Positions 8,681 to 18,259 of a stretch of DNA of 64,000 nt are shown here, in pieces (the stretch's first letter is position 1; each line of letters begins with the position of its first letter). This stretch comes from RGIG1902 sp034926865. GTDB taxonomy: Bacteria > Bacillota > Clostridia > Oscillospirales > Butyricicoccaceae. Where the stretch lies: the NCBI GenBank assembly GCA_034926865.1, contig JAYFQP010000019.1:1-64000 (forward strand), read 5' to 3'. Position numbers and translations under genes: made by a program. Below the pieces are notes generated by a model, which saw nothing but the letters and a program-made list of their open reading frames with translations, made no database searches and was not told the DNA's origin.

Positions 8681-8712
8681 AAAAGCGCCCGTGGCTGTCT
8701 GCCGCGGGCGCT
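8681..8712 (-). terminator. Intrinsic terminator of the M14/SLH gene
   Basis: Stem AGCGCCCG (8684-8691) with CGGGCGCT (8705-8712); on the minus strand the next bases are TTTTGGC. It lies 14 bases past the stop of the M14 gene. The remaining bases up to 8500 are AT-rich and hold the promoter area of the M20 pair; no gene is seen there. Confidence 0.8.
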
Positions 8713-8725
8713 CATATTTATAACC

Positions 8726-11700
8726 TTATTTTTCTATTGCAAGATACCGTGTGAGCATAGCCGCAGCTTCTGCCCTTGTGGCCCCTGCCTGTGGGCTCAA
8801 TTCTCCTTTATACCCCGTCATTATCCCCGCACTGTTTGCCCAAGATACAGCGCTGGCAGCGTAAGAGGACACCGACTGTGAATCCGTATAGGCGGAAAGA
8901 GCGCTTTGCTGTGAAACGGAAAGGCCGGATGATTTTGCAAGCCGGTAGATCATCGCCGCCATCTCCTCACGCTTTATGGCAACATCGGGAGCATACTGAG
9001 TATCCGAATAGCCTGTAACTATGCCGTTGCTATAAGCCCATATTACAGCGTTATAGTACCACTCTCCGCTTTTTACATCCGTAAATGAGGTACTGCCGCT
9101 GACGGCGGGAGAACCGGCTGCTCTGTAAAGAACCGTCACCAGCATGGCCCGTGTCATCGTGCCGTTCGGGTCAAGCTTGCCGGAGCCAACTCCTTCAAGA
9201 AGCCCCTCAGATACGGCTTTATCAAGAGCCGCATGATACCATGCCGTAATATCCACATCAGTGAACTGAGCTATGGAACAGCCTTCGCCGCCCGTGCAGG
9301 AGGTATAGTCAGCCCCAAGGCTCTTTGCAAATATGGTATTGGCGGCAAACTGATAATCATCCTGCTGGTGTGCCTTATTGGTCAGGCTGCCTGAAAATAC
9401 GGTTACATCAAGGCCGTTTGAGGCATATGCTATGGCCTGCACAGAGCCTAAGAACTTATCAAGATTTTCCTGTTTGATAAAGCCCTCAATAGGAGTTTCA
9501 TCGGTGGCTGTCATAAGGACAGTGCCCCCCGTGGGGACAGCGGATATATATGCCCCGCCGTAAGAATAGACAAGGTTATCACCCTCGGCCTTATAACCCG
9601 CCGTAGTAAGGCTGTCAGTATCATAGGTGACTGTAAAGAAGCAGTCTTGGTTTGTGCCCGTTGATACATAATCAAACCCATACGCCCCCAAAAGCTGGCT
9701 TTTTACTGTTTCAAGGGCCCCGACACCGGCGGCCAGATATGGCGTTCCGCTTTTAACCGCCTCAAGCGCGGCGCTGTCGGCTGACCTGTTACCGGCAATT
9801 ACATCTGCCTGAGAGGGATCCAGCGTAAGGTCAAACCCCATTTGCTGGCCATAAGCAAAACGGTCAAAGTTATAGTTGGTGTTGCCATAGTTGGGATAGT
9901 TATATACGCCATATGGGTTTCCAGCGGAATCCTTGGAATATTCTCCGGCAAAACCCGGAATATAGATGACGGCATTTGATATCAGCTTCGCCTGAGGCGC
10001 CTCAAGAGTGCCTTCAGCCGTTACAATATACTTGCCGCTGTACTTTATGAAGTCATTATATGACACGACAAAGTCGGTCTTGTCATCGCCCGAGGTAATG
10101 AAACCAACCTTCACTCCGTCGTCTATCATCTCGTTTGCCATGGCTATGGCATCTATTGAGTCATTGTCAATAACCACTTGCCCGTTTTTGACGCCGCTGA
10201 AAGCTGTTTCCCCTGTCTGGACTTCGGTCACGGCTTCAAGCATTGATTCAGTAACCGCTCCAACAGTATCGATAGCCGTGCAGTCAAAGCCCCTCATCTT
10301 GCCAAAGGCCGTTATAGGCTCTGAATAAAGATCAGGCCATGTAGTTATCAGAACCCCATCATAAAGAGCGCTGTTGGCAACATTCCTCTTGGCCTGATAC
10401 ATGGAAATCACCATGCTGCCCTTAAGGTATTTTACCCCGTCTATAGTAATGTCGCTCTTGAGCTTAGAGACCTCTACGCCGTTTCGTAAGAAGTGCGCCT
10501 GCATTTCATAAGCCGCCGCGAGGTTAGACTGGTTTTCTGCGTCGAGGGGGATTATATAACATTCGGGGAAGAAGTTATTGTTGCCGTCGTATTTCGGGCG
10601 GTAAACATCAGCCTCGGCTCCTTCGTTATCAAAAACATCAACATACCAGCTGCTAATCTCATCGCTGTCAATATTATTTATGCCCCTGAGCCAAACTGTG
10701 AGCTGATTTATATAGAAATCATCCTTGTTCTGGGCAACATAAGCTGCATGATTTATAAGGCCGTACTCAAGCGCCGTTACAGCGTCCTGGTTATCCTGAG
10801 GAACCTCGATAGTATAAGCCACTGTGCCGTGAAGCATTGAATACTGCGGCGTATAGTTTGTAGACATATCGTCCCAGGGAGATATCCACTCAGCCTGCCC
10901 CTCGGAATTAACCTCAAGGTAATCCCTTAAAGGCATAACATAACTGTTGAAGGTATCATTGTTGGCTACAGCACTTACCCCGAAAGCCTCACCGCCCTTA
11001 AGCGCGTTCTCCGCAAAGAGGTCGTATTCAAAGTTAGGCTCATGTGGAGGCGAACAAGGCTCTACCTGAAATCCGCCTACAAAGCCGTGAAGCTCGATAA
11101 ATGCAGCCGGGTTCCATTGTGCAATCATTGTAGTCATAAGCTGTGTCTCGGTCTGCGTCTGGAACATGTTATCGCGGTTTAAGTCAAAGCCATTGCCGTT
11201 TTGGCGAACACTGTTGGTTCTTCCATCCGTGTTCTCCTCGGGAACAACAATTAGGATTATATCTTCAAGCAGCTCCTTAACATTTAGCTCTTTAGTCTCT
11301 ATTGTATAATACTTTTCAAGATCTACAATGCCGGAAGATGTATTGCCGCCCTTGATATATCCAAGGCCTGTGGCATATTCGGAAATAAGTTCAGGCCACA
11401 CGATGCCGTCTTGCTGCATTTCAGTTTTCAGCTGAGCTTGGCCCTCACTGGTGAACCCTGTCAGGTTATCATAGCTTATGGTTTTGCTGCTGCTGTCCAT
11501 AGCCTTAAGTATATCCCAGATAAAGTTCATGGGCGCATCAGCTCCAGGATGCTCATCTGCATGTACATTACTGTAAAGGACAGGGATTTTATAGTCTAAC
11601 TTACCAGCCTTTATTTTTTTGATAAGGCTTTCAGGATCTTTCATGGCCAGCTCGGTCATCTCTTGATAGCCCTCAATAGAGGCTTTGCTGTCGGAGATTA

Positions 11701-12391
11701 TGACATATGGCATATCATAGCCCTGAGTAGAGGTCCCCAGAGACATGGGCTGAACATAAACGCCGCTTATTGAATCGCCATATATCTTTGCCTCTGCAAG
11801 GGATTGTGAAAGCTCTTCATTGGACCTGAAGCTGTCATAGGGGTTGAGCTCTACTCCTATGCTTCCGCATACCTTGCCTGAGCTGTCTTTGCATTTTAGC
11901 TCGTATGTCCCCGTATAATCAAGGATTACGTTCCTGTTTGACCTTGTGGAAGTAATATTGCCGCTTCCGAAGAAATAAGCATTTTCAAAGGTGACCTTTG
12001 CATAGGTCTTGCCTCCGTTTTCAAACACCAAGCTCTTTATATTGTTAAACAGCTTATCGGTCTTGCCCCATACTGTCCAGTCAGAAAGCGCCGCTCCAAG
12101 ATATTGGTATGGGAACAGCTTCTCATCCTGCATTTCCTTTTCTCTTTCAAGATACCATATAAGCCCTGTGCTCTCAGTCTCCTTACTAATTTCAACAACG
12201 GCCTCAAATGTTCTCAGCTCGGTCATGGATATAATATCCATTCCACCATCGCCGCTGGTATTTTTAAACACCTCTGTGACCATCTCCGCACCCTGTGAAT
12301 TAATCTGCATAAATGGCAGAATAAATGCAAGGGTCAGGAGCACGGCTGTCAGCCTTTTTGCGCTTAGTTTTAAGCTTTTTACATAAACCAC
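8726..12391 (-). CDS. Secreted M14-family zinc carboxypeptidase with C-terminal SLH domains
   Basis: A 1221-residue surface enzyme. The start is a GTG at 12391 placed 8 bases after GGAG; an upstream ATG at 12433 has no RBS. A signal peptide (KRLTAVLLTLAFILPFMQ) opens the protein. The M14 zinc motif is HADEHPGADAP near residue 275, the substrate region FDLNRDN with a preceding Arg near 400 and the third ligand region AAFIELHG shortly after; YTIEVPQDN carries the candidate general-base Glu. The last ~180 residues hold three S-layer homology modules (FTDVDITAWYHAAL, FTDVKSGEWYYNAV, AYTDSQSVSSYAASAV), which bind secondary cell-wall polymer. It probably trims peptides at the cell surface for uptake. 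Confidence 0.88.
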   Translation of the reverse strand: MVYVKSLKLSAKRLTAVLLTLAFILPFMQINSQGAEMVTEVFKNTSGDGGMDIISMTELRTFEAVVEISKETESTGLIWYLEREKEMQDEKLFPYQYLGAALSDWTVWGKTDKLFNNIKSLVFENGGKTYAKVTFENAYFFGSGNITSTRSNRNVILDYTGTYELKCKDSSGKVCGSIGVELNPYDSFRSNEELSQSLAEAKIYGDSISGVYVQPMSLGTSTQGYDMPYVIISDSKASIEGYQEMTELAMKDPESLIKKIKAGKLDYKIPVLYSNVHADEHPGADAPMNFIWDILKAMDSSSKTISYDNLTGFTSEGQAQLKTEMQQDGIVWPELISEYATGLGYIKGGNTSSGIVDLEKYYTIETKELNVKELLEDIILIVVPEENTDGRTNSVRQNGNGFDLNRDNMFQTQTETQLMTTMIAQWNPAAFIELHGFVGGFQVEPCSPPHEPNFEYDLFAENALKGGEAFGVSAVANNDTFNSYVMPLRDYLEVNSEGQAEWISPWDDMSTNYTPQYSMLHGTVAYTIEVPQDNQDAVTALEYGLINHAAYVAQNKDDFYINQLTVWLRGINNIDSDEISSWYVDVFDNEGAEADVYRPKYDGNNNFFPECYIIPLDAENQSNLAAAYEMQAHFLRNGVEVSKLKSDITIDGVKYLKGSMVISMYQAKRNVANSALYDGVLITTWPDLYSEPITAFGKMRGFDCTAIDTVGAVTESMLEAVTEVQTGETAFSGVKNGQVVIDNDSIDAIAMANEMIDDGVKVGFITSGDDKTDFVVSYNDFIKYSGKYIVTAEGTLEAPQAKLISNAVIYIPGFAGEYSKDSAGNPYGVYNYPNYGNTNYNFDRFAYGQQMGFDLTLDPSQADVIAGNRSADSAALEAVKSGTPYLAAGVGALETVKSQLLGAYGFDYVSTGTNQDCFFTVTYDTDSLTTAGYKAEGDNLVYSYGGAYISAVPTGGTVLMTATDETPIEGFIKQENLDKFLGSVQAIAYASNGLDVTVFSGSLTNKAHQQDDYQFAANTIFAKSLGADYTSCTGGEGCSIAQFTDVDITAWYHAALDKAVSEGLLEGVGSGKLDPNGTMTRAMLVTVLYRAAGSPAVSGSTSFTDVKSGEWYYNAVIWAYSNGIVTGYSDTQYAPDVAIKREEMAAMIYRLAKSSGLSVSQQSALSAYTDSQSVSSYAASAVSWANSAGIMTGYKGELSPQAGATRAEAAAMLTRYLAIEK

Positions 12392-12583
12392 TGTGCTCAC
12401 TCCTTTTTTGAATAAATAGCCGTTTATTGGCATAATTATACGTTGTTTGGATTATAGCACCATATTTTCAAAAAATCAACAGAAAATTGAATTTTTATTC
12501 ATTCTTTTGGATATTTATTTTATATAGCAAAAACTTTCGTCTCCAAAAGACCTCTATGAAGCCAATAGTCAAGGAATTGTAGG

Positions 12584-12620
12584 CATAAAAAAAGCGGCTC
12601 TGCTGAAAGCAGCGCCGCTT
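12584..12620 (-). terminator. Intrinsic terminator of the PepT-like gene
   Basis: Stem AAGCGGC (12592-12598) with GCCGCTT (12614-12620), with an inner CTGCT/AGCAG stem; minus-strand tail of seven T. The remaining 190 bases up to the M14 gene are AT-rich and carry its promoter; no gene is seen. Confidence 0.85.
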
Positions 12621-12638
12621 AAATACATATGTATGTGA

Positions 12639-13760
12639 TTATGCCAGATTCTCAGTCATGAGACGGAAAAGAATATTAAATCCTTTTGCAAAGTTGTCCA
12701 TAACGAGATATTCATCAGTTGTATGAACAGCCTCCATGCCCGTGGGTATCCCGGCGCACTCGAAGCCGTGACCGCAGAAGATATTTGCATCGCCTGAACC
12801 ATTGCTGACCTTGTATACAGGCTTTACGCCCTCAAGCTCAAGCGCCTTGACCATTGATTTGAAGAGAAAACCGTTTTGATTGGGCTTGTGCGGCGGGCAG
12901 AAATGGTCAACGTCTATGTCTACAGTCGCCCCGTACTCCCGAGCGGCCGCCTTGCAGGCGTTGATAATAACATCGACCTGGTCCTGGATCTGCTGCTGTG
13001 AATGTGAGCGGACTTCGCAGGTGAAAGTGACTTTATCTGTAACAATATTGGTGGCCCCGCCGCCCTCGATGCGTCCTATATTGGATGTCGTCTCAGGGTC
13101 GATACGGCCAAACTTGATTCTGGAAATAGCTGAGGCCGCCACAGCTATGGCATTGATGCCTTTTTCAGGCTCGATGCCGCCGTGGGCCATCTTCCCATGA
13201 AAAGTTATCTCAAGAGCATCCTTTCCGGCACCGGAGCTGAGAAGCGTTCCCGGGGCGCCCGTGGAATCGAGCGCACAGATATATTTTGCAGGGAGCTTTG
13301 AATAATCAAAGTTTTTGGCCCCGTGCATACCATTTTCCTCGCATATGGTAAAAAGAAAATACATATCCCGGTGAGGAATTCCGCTTTCCTTTAAAACATC
13401 AAGAGCTTCCATCATCATGGCTATGCCTGACTTATCGTCGGCCGCCAGAATGGTATCTCCCTTGCTCTTGAGTATTCCGTTCTCATAAACAGGCTCGATG
13501 CCGTTACCCGGCTCAACCGTATCCTGATGGGCGTTAAAGCATATGGCCTCGCCCTTCATCGTGCCCGGTATATGTACAAGAAGGTTTCCGCTATGGTCTC
13601 CGCCTATTGCCTTACCTGCCTGATCGCGGTAAACTTCATATCCGCGGTCCTCAAAATATTCTTGCAAATAGTCCGTCATCGGGCCCTCTTTATAGGAAAC
13701 GCTGTCAATTTTTATCATCTCGATCATTTTCGAGATAACGCGCTCTTTGTTGAACTCCAT
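12639..13760 (-). CDS. M20-family peptidase, PepT-like
   Basis: A 373-residue zinc aminopeptidase of the tripeptidase (PepT-like) branch. Seen: FNAHQDTVEPGNG with the first metal His and Asp (about residue 78), GDTILAADDKSGIAMM with the bridging Asp (about 113), and TICEENGMHGAK with the catalytic and metal Glu (about 140); the C-terminal VHTTDEY supplies the last His ligand. It lies upstream of the M14/SLH gene in the same direction but has its own terminator, so it is a separate unit. Expected to clip small peptides in the cytoplasm. Confidence 0.88.
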   Translation of the reverse strand: MEFNKERVISKMIEMIKIDSVSYKEGPMTDYLQEYFEDRGYEVYRDQAGKAIGGDHSGNLLVHIPGTMKGEAICFNAHQDTVEPGNGIEPVYENGILKSKGDTILAADDKSGIAMMMEALDVLKESGIPHRDMYFLFTICEENGMHGAKNFDYSKLPAKYICALDSTGAPGTLLSSGAGKDALEITFHGKMAHGGIEPEKGINAIAVAASAISRIKFGRIDPETTSNIGRIEGGGATNIVTDKVTFTCEVRSHSQQQIQDQVDVIINACKAAAREYGATVDIDVDHFCPPHKPNQNGFLFKSMVKALELEGVKPVYKVSNGSGDANIFCGHGFECAGIPTGMEAVHTTDEYLVMDNFAKGFNILFRLMTENLA

Positions 13761-13961
13761 AACCTGTCTCCTCCTATAATATTAAAAACTATATATTAAT
13801 TATACTAAAACAGCGGGACAAAGGCAATATGTACTCAGATTAAGTGGTAATATTTGCTGAATCGAATGCAACCCATTTAGACCCCATTGCAGAAATCGAC
13901 ATTATGTGATATCTTAATGTGTACAATATCATTAATCAGATAATTGGAGATAATAGAAGCT

Positions 13962-15332
13962 ATGCGTATTGTCATTGTGGGAAACGGCAAGGTTGGAAGT
14001 ACCCTTGCGGAACAGCTTTCCGGCGAAGGACATGATATCGTTATAATCGACAAAAACCAGCAGAATATAGACAATTCAATTAACACTCTTGATGTAATGG
14101 GTATATGCGGAAACGGCGCGAGCTATCAGATCCTTTTGGAGGCAGATGTTCCTAAAACCGATCTTCTTATAGCGTGCACAAGCGAAGATGAGATAAATCT
14201 TCTTTGCTGTCTCATTTCAAAAAAAATGGGTGCAAAGCATACTATTGCCAGGGTCCGCAACCCAGAATACAGCGAACAGCTCGTCTTTATGAGGGATGAG
14301 CTGGGTCTTTCGATGAGCATAAATCCGGAACGTGCGGCGTCCAGCGAGCTTTTCAGGATACTGCAATTTCCAGCAGCCATTAAGGTTGAAAACTTTTCAA
14401 ACAAAAAGGTTGAAATAGCCGAGATAAAAATAAGAGAGGGCTCTGCTCTTGATGGGGTATACATCAGGGATATCCACAAGACCTTTAAGGGAAAAGCCCT
14501 TATCTGCGCTGTTCAGCGCGGAAACAATGTCAGTATCCCCGGCGGCAATTTCTTGCTCAAGGCCAAAGACAAAATAAACATTATCGCCCCCGCTCATGAC
14601 ATCCTCAACTTTTTCGCCAATATGGGCAGCATCATGCCCGAGGCAAAGGATGTAATGATAATAGGTGGAGGACGCATAAGCTATTACCTATCAAAAAGGC
14701 TTCTTGAAAATGGTGCTACAGTAAAGATAATCGAGCTTGATCCTCAGCGCTGTGCAGAGTTGGGAAGACTTTTGCCAAAAGCAATGGTCATATGCGGAGA
14801 CGGCACCGACCAGGAGCTGCTTGACGAAGAAGGCATCGCTGAGACCGACGCTGTAGTCGCCCTAACCGGCTTTGATGAAGAGAATATAATCTTAGCCCTC
14901 TATGCACAGTCACGTACAAAGGGCAAGGTAATAACCAAAGTCAACAGGGCTAATCTTGCCGCAATAGCGGAATCTACAGGGCTTGAAAGCATCGTTTCCC
15001 CAAGAGTTCTGACAGCTAACCTTATTGTACGCTATGTCAGAGCTATGCAGAATTCCCTTGGCAGCAATATCGAAACACTGCACCGTCTCGTTGGCGGCGC
15101 GGTTGAGGCCCTTGAATTTAGGGTAAACAACACTTTCCCCAAACTTAATACCCCTATTATGGACCTTAAACTTAAGCCGGATATTTTGATTGCCTGCGTC
15201 TCCCGCAACGGCACTACCATAATCCCCGGTGGCCGTGATGTCATTCTTGAGGATGACAGAGTAATAGTGGTCACCACAAATCAGCATTTGGATGACCTTT
15301 CAGAAATCCTGCAAAGGAGCCATACCATATGA
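13962..15332 (+). CDS. trkA: Trk potassium uptake system regulatory subunit TrkA
   Basis: A 456-residue protein, the length of full TrkA, with two tandem RCK units. Each begins with a Rossmann nucleotide-binding motif: MRIVIVGNGKVGSTLAEQL at residue 1 and DVMIIGGGRISYYLSKRL near residue 230, each followed by an RCK_C domain. It binds NAD(H)/nucleotides and gates TrkH. The start is set at the ATG that gives the canonical N-terminus; an in-frame TTG at 13944 is possible. It overlaps trkH by 4 bases (ATGA), so the two are translationally coupled. Confidence 0.93.
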   Translation: MRIVIVGNGKVGSTLAEQLSGEGHDIVIIDKNQQNIDNSINTLDVMGICGNGASYQILLEADVPKTDLLIACTSEDEINLLCCLISKKMGAKHTIARVRNPEYSEQLVFMRDELGLSMSINPERAASSELFRILQFPAAIKVENFSNKKVEIAEIKIREGSALDGVYIRDIHKTFKGKALICAVQRGNNVSIPGGNFLLKAKDKINIIAPAHDILNFFANMGSIMPEAKDVMIIGGGRISYYLSKRLLENGATVKIIELDPQRCAELGRLLPKAMVICGDGTDQELLDEEGIAETDAVVALTGFDEENIILALYAQSRTKGKVITKVNRANLAAIAESTGLESIVSPRVLTANLIVRYVRAMQNSLGSNIETLHRLVGGAVEALEFRVNNTFPKLNTPIMDLKLKPDILIACVSRNGTTIIPGGRDVILEDDRVIVVTTNQHLDDLSEILQRSHTI

Positions 15333-16798
15333 ATCGCAAAATGGTGCTTTTCCTCACAGGGAAAATCATACAGGTTGAAGCAGCCCTGCTCTTGCTGCCT
15401 GCCTTTGTATCTTTATGGTATAAAGAAGACGTGACCTGGTCCTTTATCGTTACGGCTCTTTTTGCTGCTATTCTTGGATGGCTGATGTCAAGGAAAAAGC
15501 CACAGGACTCTGTTATTTTTGCAAAAGAAGGTTTTGTGACCGTTGCACTTGCATGGATAAGCCTCTCTGCCATAGGCGCCCTGCCCTTTTACATAAGCGG
15601 ATATATCCCCTCTTATATAGATTGTCTGTTTGAAACCGTCAGCGGTTTCACTACAACAGGCTCAAGCATACTTAAAGATGTTGAGGCTTTAACCCACGGC
15701 CTTCTTTTTTGGAGAAGCTTTACTCACTGGGTTGGCGGCATGGGAGTTTTGGTGTTTGCCCTGGCCGTAATCCCTCTTTCTGATCGGCGCTCTATGCATA
15801 TAATGCGCGCAGAAGTTCCCGGCCCTATTGTGGGCAAGTTAGCGCCTAAGCTGAGAGATACCGCAAAAATACTTTACGGCATATATGTTGGGCTCAGCCT
15901 TTTGATGTTTTTACTGCTGATCATGGGCGGTATGCCGGTTTTTGACAGCGCAATAAACGTTTTTGGAACAGCGGGAACAGGCGGTTTTTCCAGCCACAAC
16001 GCAAGCATAGCCTATTATAACAGCGCCTATGTGGACTGGGTAATAACAATCTTTATGGCGCTGTTCGGCATCAACTTCAACCTTTACTTTTATCTGCTGC
16101 TCAAAAACTTCAAGGCGGCGTTTAAAAGCGAAGAGCTTTGGTGGTATATGGGAATAATGACTGCATTTTCAATCGCCATAGCTTTCAATATAATGCCTCA
16201 GACAGGCGGATTTTTAACCTCGTTTAGATATTCGTCATTTCAGGTATCAACGATCATGACCACAACAGGCTTCGCAACAACGGATTTTAATATGTGGCCT
16301 GCTTTCTCAAAAAACCTGCTGGTTGTTTTAATGTTTATCGGCGCCTGCGCAGGGTCTACCGGTGGCGGACTAAAGGTATCAAGGCTTATCATCCTTGCCA
16401 AAGCAACTAAAAATGAGATAAAACGTATGCTTCATCCCAGAATTGTTACTGCTGTTTCTATGGATGATAAACAAATCGGAGACAGCACCATAAGTGGCGT
16501 TTATATGTATCTTGCCGTATATGTGTTTATCGCTGCTGTCAGCGTAATCTTTCTTTCTCTTGACGGGTTTGACTTTGAAACCAACTTTACAGCTATGGCG
16601 TCCTGCTTCAACAACATTGGCCCTGGTCTCGGCGCTGTCGGCCCTAAGGGCAACTTTTCTGCATACTCATCGCTTTCGAAGTTGGTGCTGATATTTGATA
16701 TGCTGCTTGGCAGGCTTGAAATATTCCCTCTGCTTTTCGGACTATCCATTTCTCTTTGGAGAGGAAAGAAAAAACCTTTCTCAGGCAAAAATAATTAA
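15329..16798 (+). CDS. trkH: Trk potassium uptake system membrane subunit TrkH
   Basis: A 489-residue integral membrane K+ channel-like transporter with the four pore-loop repeats of the Trk/Ktr/HKT family; filter-like segments SGFTTTGSSI (about residue 109), GTAGTGGFSSHN (about 216), TTTGFATTDF (about 312) and NNIGPGLGAVGP (about 431) are all visible. About ten membrane helices. Length and TrkA pairing favour TrkH over the shorter KtrB. Confidence 0.93.
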   Translation: MNRKMVLFLTGKIIQVEAALLLLPAFVSLWYKEDVTWSFIVTALFAAILGWLMSRKKPQDSVIFAKEGFVTVALAWISLSAIGALPFYISGYIPSYIDCLFETVSGFTTTGSSILKDVEALTHGLLFWRSFTHWVGGMGVLVFALAVIPLSDRRSMHIMRAEVPGPIVGKLAPKLRDTAKILYGIYVGLSLLMFLLLIMGGMPVFDSAINVFGTAGTGGFSSHNASIAYYNSAYVDWVITIFMALFGINFNLYFYLLLKNFKAAFKSEELWWYMGIMTAFSIAIAFNIMPQTGGFLTSFRYSSFQVSTIMTTTGFATTDFNMWPAFSKNLLVVLMFIGACAGSTGGGLKVSRLIILAKATKNEIKRMLHPRIVTAVSMDDKQIGDSTISGVYMYLAVYVFIAAVSVIFLSLDGFDFETNFTAMASCFNNIGPGLGAVGPKGNFSAYSSLSKLVLIFDMLLGRLEIFPLLFGLSISLWRGKKKPFSGKNN

Positions 16799-16808
16799 CT
16801 TATATAAA

Positions 16809-16848
16809 AATATCGGGATCTCTACTTATGGAGATCCCGATATTTTAT
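16809..16848 (+). terminator. Terminator after trkH
   Basis: Perfect 14-bp stem (16809-16822 with 16831-16844), core CGGGATCTC/GAGATCCCG, with an 8-nt loop and a short T-rich tail. The alanine racemase gene converges on it from the other side. Confidence 0.8.
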
Positions 16849-16904
16849 GTGGCTTAACGCCTAAAAACTCACGCTCATATCATATGAGGGGCCACGGCAG
16901 AGCG

Positions 16905-18062
16905 TCAGTCATCCATTCTTCCGACTATCTCTCCGCCTCTCGTATAAAAGCGTGGTACCCTCATGGTAATAACGGTCGGGACTTCCCCTACCGTAGCGCC
17001 GTAAAGCCCGGCCATGTCCCATACCTCCTGTGTTTTATCTCCAGAGCGGCCAATAATAACCACTTCATCGCCTTCATGAGCCTCAATATCTGTGACATCC
17101 AGCATAAGATAATCCATGCACATCTTGCCTATAATAGGTGCCCACTGACCGTTCACAAGCAAAGAGGCCTTTGTCTGGATAGTCCTTCTAATGCCGTCGG
17201 CATAGCCTACAGGCACTACCGCTACCTTTGTCTTACGAAGTGTATGGCATATTGGCCCATAGCTCACCGGCCTGCCTATTCCGATTTCTTTTATCTGATA
17301 TATCCTTGATTTAAGCTGAACGGCAGGCACGCAAACTGTCCCCCTTGGGGCGGCGGCGTCTATGCCCAAAAGCAGCGAGGCTATTCTGACATAATCGTTG
17401 TGACACTCTGGATAAACTGAGGTAAAATACGAGCTTGCGCTGTGTTTTACCAGCCTAAGACCGCGCTTTGACAGCTTATCTGTGAACTCATCGAACAGGC
17501 CGATCTGATGCTTGTTAAACTCATCGCCTCTTGGGATATCGGCTGCTGTATAGTGAGTGAATACGCCCTCAGATTTGATCCCCGGCAATGCCGCTATCTC
17601 AAGCGCCTCCTCCACAGCCTGATCCATTCTGCCCTCGAGCACTATTCCGAAACGCCCAAGACCCGCATCAGCTTTTATATGCCCTCGAATCGTCTTTTTA
17701 AGGCGAACCGCTTCACTCGAAAGGGCCTTTGCATGGGCAAGGCTTATGATATTAGTTATTATCCCATTATCGGAGGCAACTTCCAGATACTCCGGCATAA
17801 CCGGCCCCAGCGTAAGTATATCAGACTTTATACCGCCATCCCTAAGCTCCATTGCCTCCTCGATGCAGGCACATGCAAAGAAGTCGCACCCGAGTGACTC
17901 CAGATATTTTGATAGATATACAGCACCAAGGCCATAGGCATTTGCCTTTACTACAGCCATAACGCCGCATTTATCTCCTATATCGTTTTTTACTCTGCGG
18001 TAATTTTCTTCTATAGCATCAAGGGATATTTCCATCCATGTGCGGTCTTTCATATATTGCAT
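16905..18062 (-). CDS. alr: Alanine racemase
   Basis: A 385-residue PLP-dependent fold-type III racemase. The Schiff-base lysine is K39 in MAVVKANAYGLG, and the second catalytic residue is the Tyr of VPVGYADGIRR. GKMCMDYLMLDVTD is the conserved C-terminal stretch. The family motif usually read as RPGI-LYG is here RIASLLLGID, an unusual variant. The ATG at 18062 has GGAGG 8 bases upstream and is preferred to 18077, which overlaps that RBS. It makes D-alanine for peptidoglycan; a role in serine or other amino-acid racemisation cannot be excluded. Confidence 0.88.
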   Translation of the reverse strand: MQYMKDRTWMEISLDAIEENYRRVKNDIGDKCGVMAVVKANAYGLGAVYLSKYLESLGCDFFACACIEEAMELRDGGIKSDILTLGPVMPEYLEVASDNGIITNIISLAHAKALSSEAVRLKKTIRGHIKADAGLGRFGIVLEGRMDQAVEEALEIAALPGIKSEGVFTHYTAADIPRGDEFNKHQIGLFDEFTDKLSKRGLRLVKHSASSYFTSVYPECHNDYVRIASLLLGIDAAAPRGTVCVPAVQLKSRIYQIKEIGIGRPVSYGPICHTLRKTKVAVVPVGYADGIRRTIQTKASLLVNGQWAPIIGKMCMDYLMLDVTDIEAHEGDEVVIIGRSGDKTQEVWDMAGLYGATVGEVPTVITMRVPRFYTRGGEIVGRMDD

Positions 18063-18225
18063 TGCTATTTCCTCCATTTAAGATATTCTTAACCGGCCAA
18101 AACGCATGCTGACAAGCCGATAATACAAACCAAAAGCCTGAAAACCTATTTTTGTTCCATTACATTATACATACAGCAAAGCGCCGCGGTCAATCCTTCT
18201 TTTTCCCAAAAGAATTGAGTGAAAT

Positions 18226-18252
18226 AAAAAGGACGGGCTTAAAAGCCCGTCC
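18226..18252 (-). terminator. Terminator of the M20 gene at 18260
   Basis: Perfect 10-bp stem GGACGGGCTT/AAGCCCGTCC (18231-18252, 2-nt loop) with a minus-strand tail TTTTTATTT. The bases between it and alr hold the alr promoter area; no gene is seen. Confidence 0.85.
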
Positions 18253-18259
18253 TATATAA

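Noticed and set aside
12392..12433. Upstream ATG extension of the M14/SLH protein
   Set aside because: The extension has no RBS and contains the RBS of the GTG start; the signal peptide fits the shorter form.
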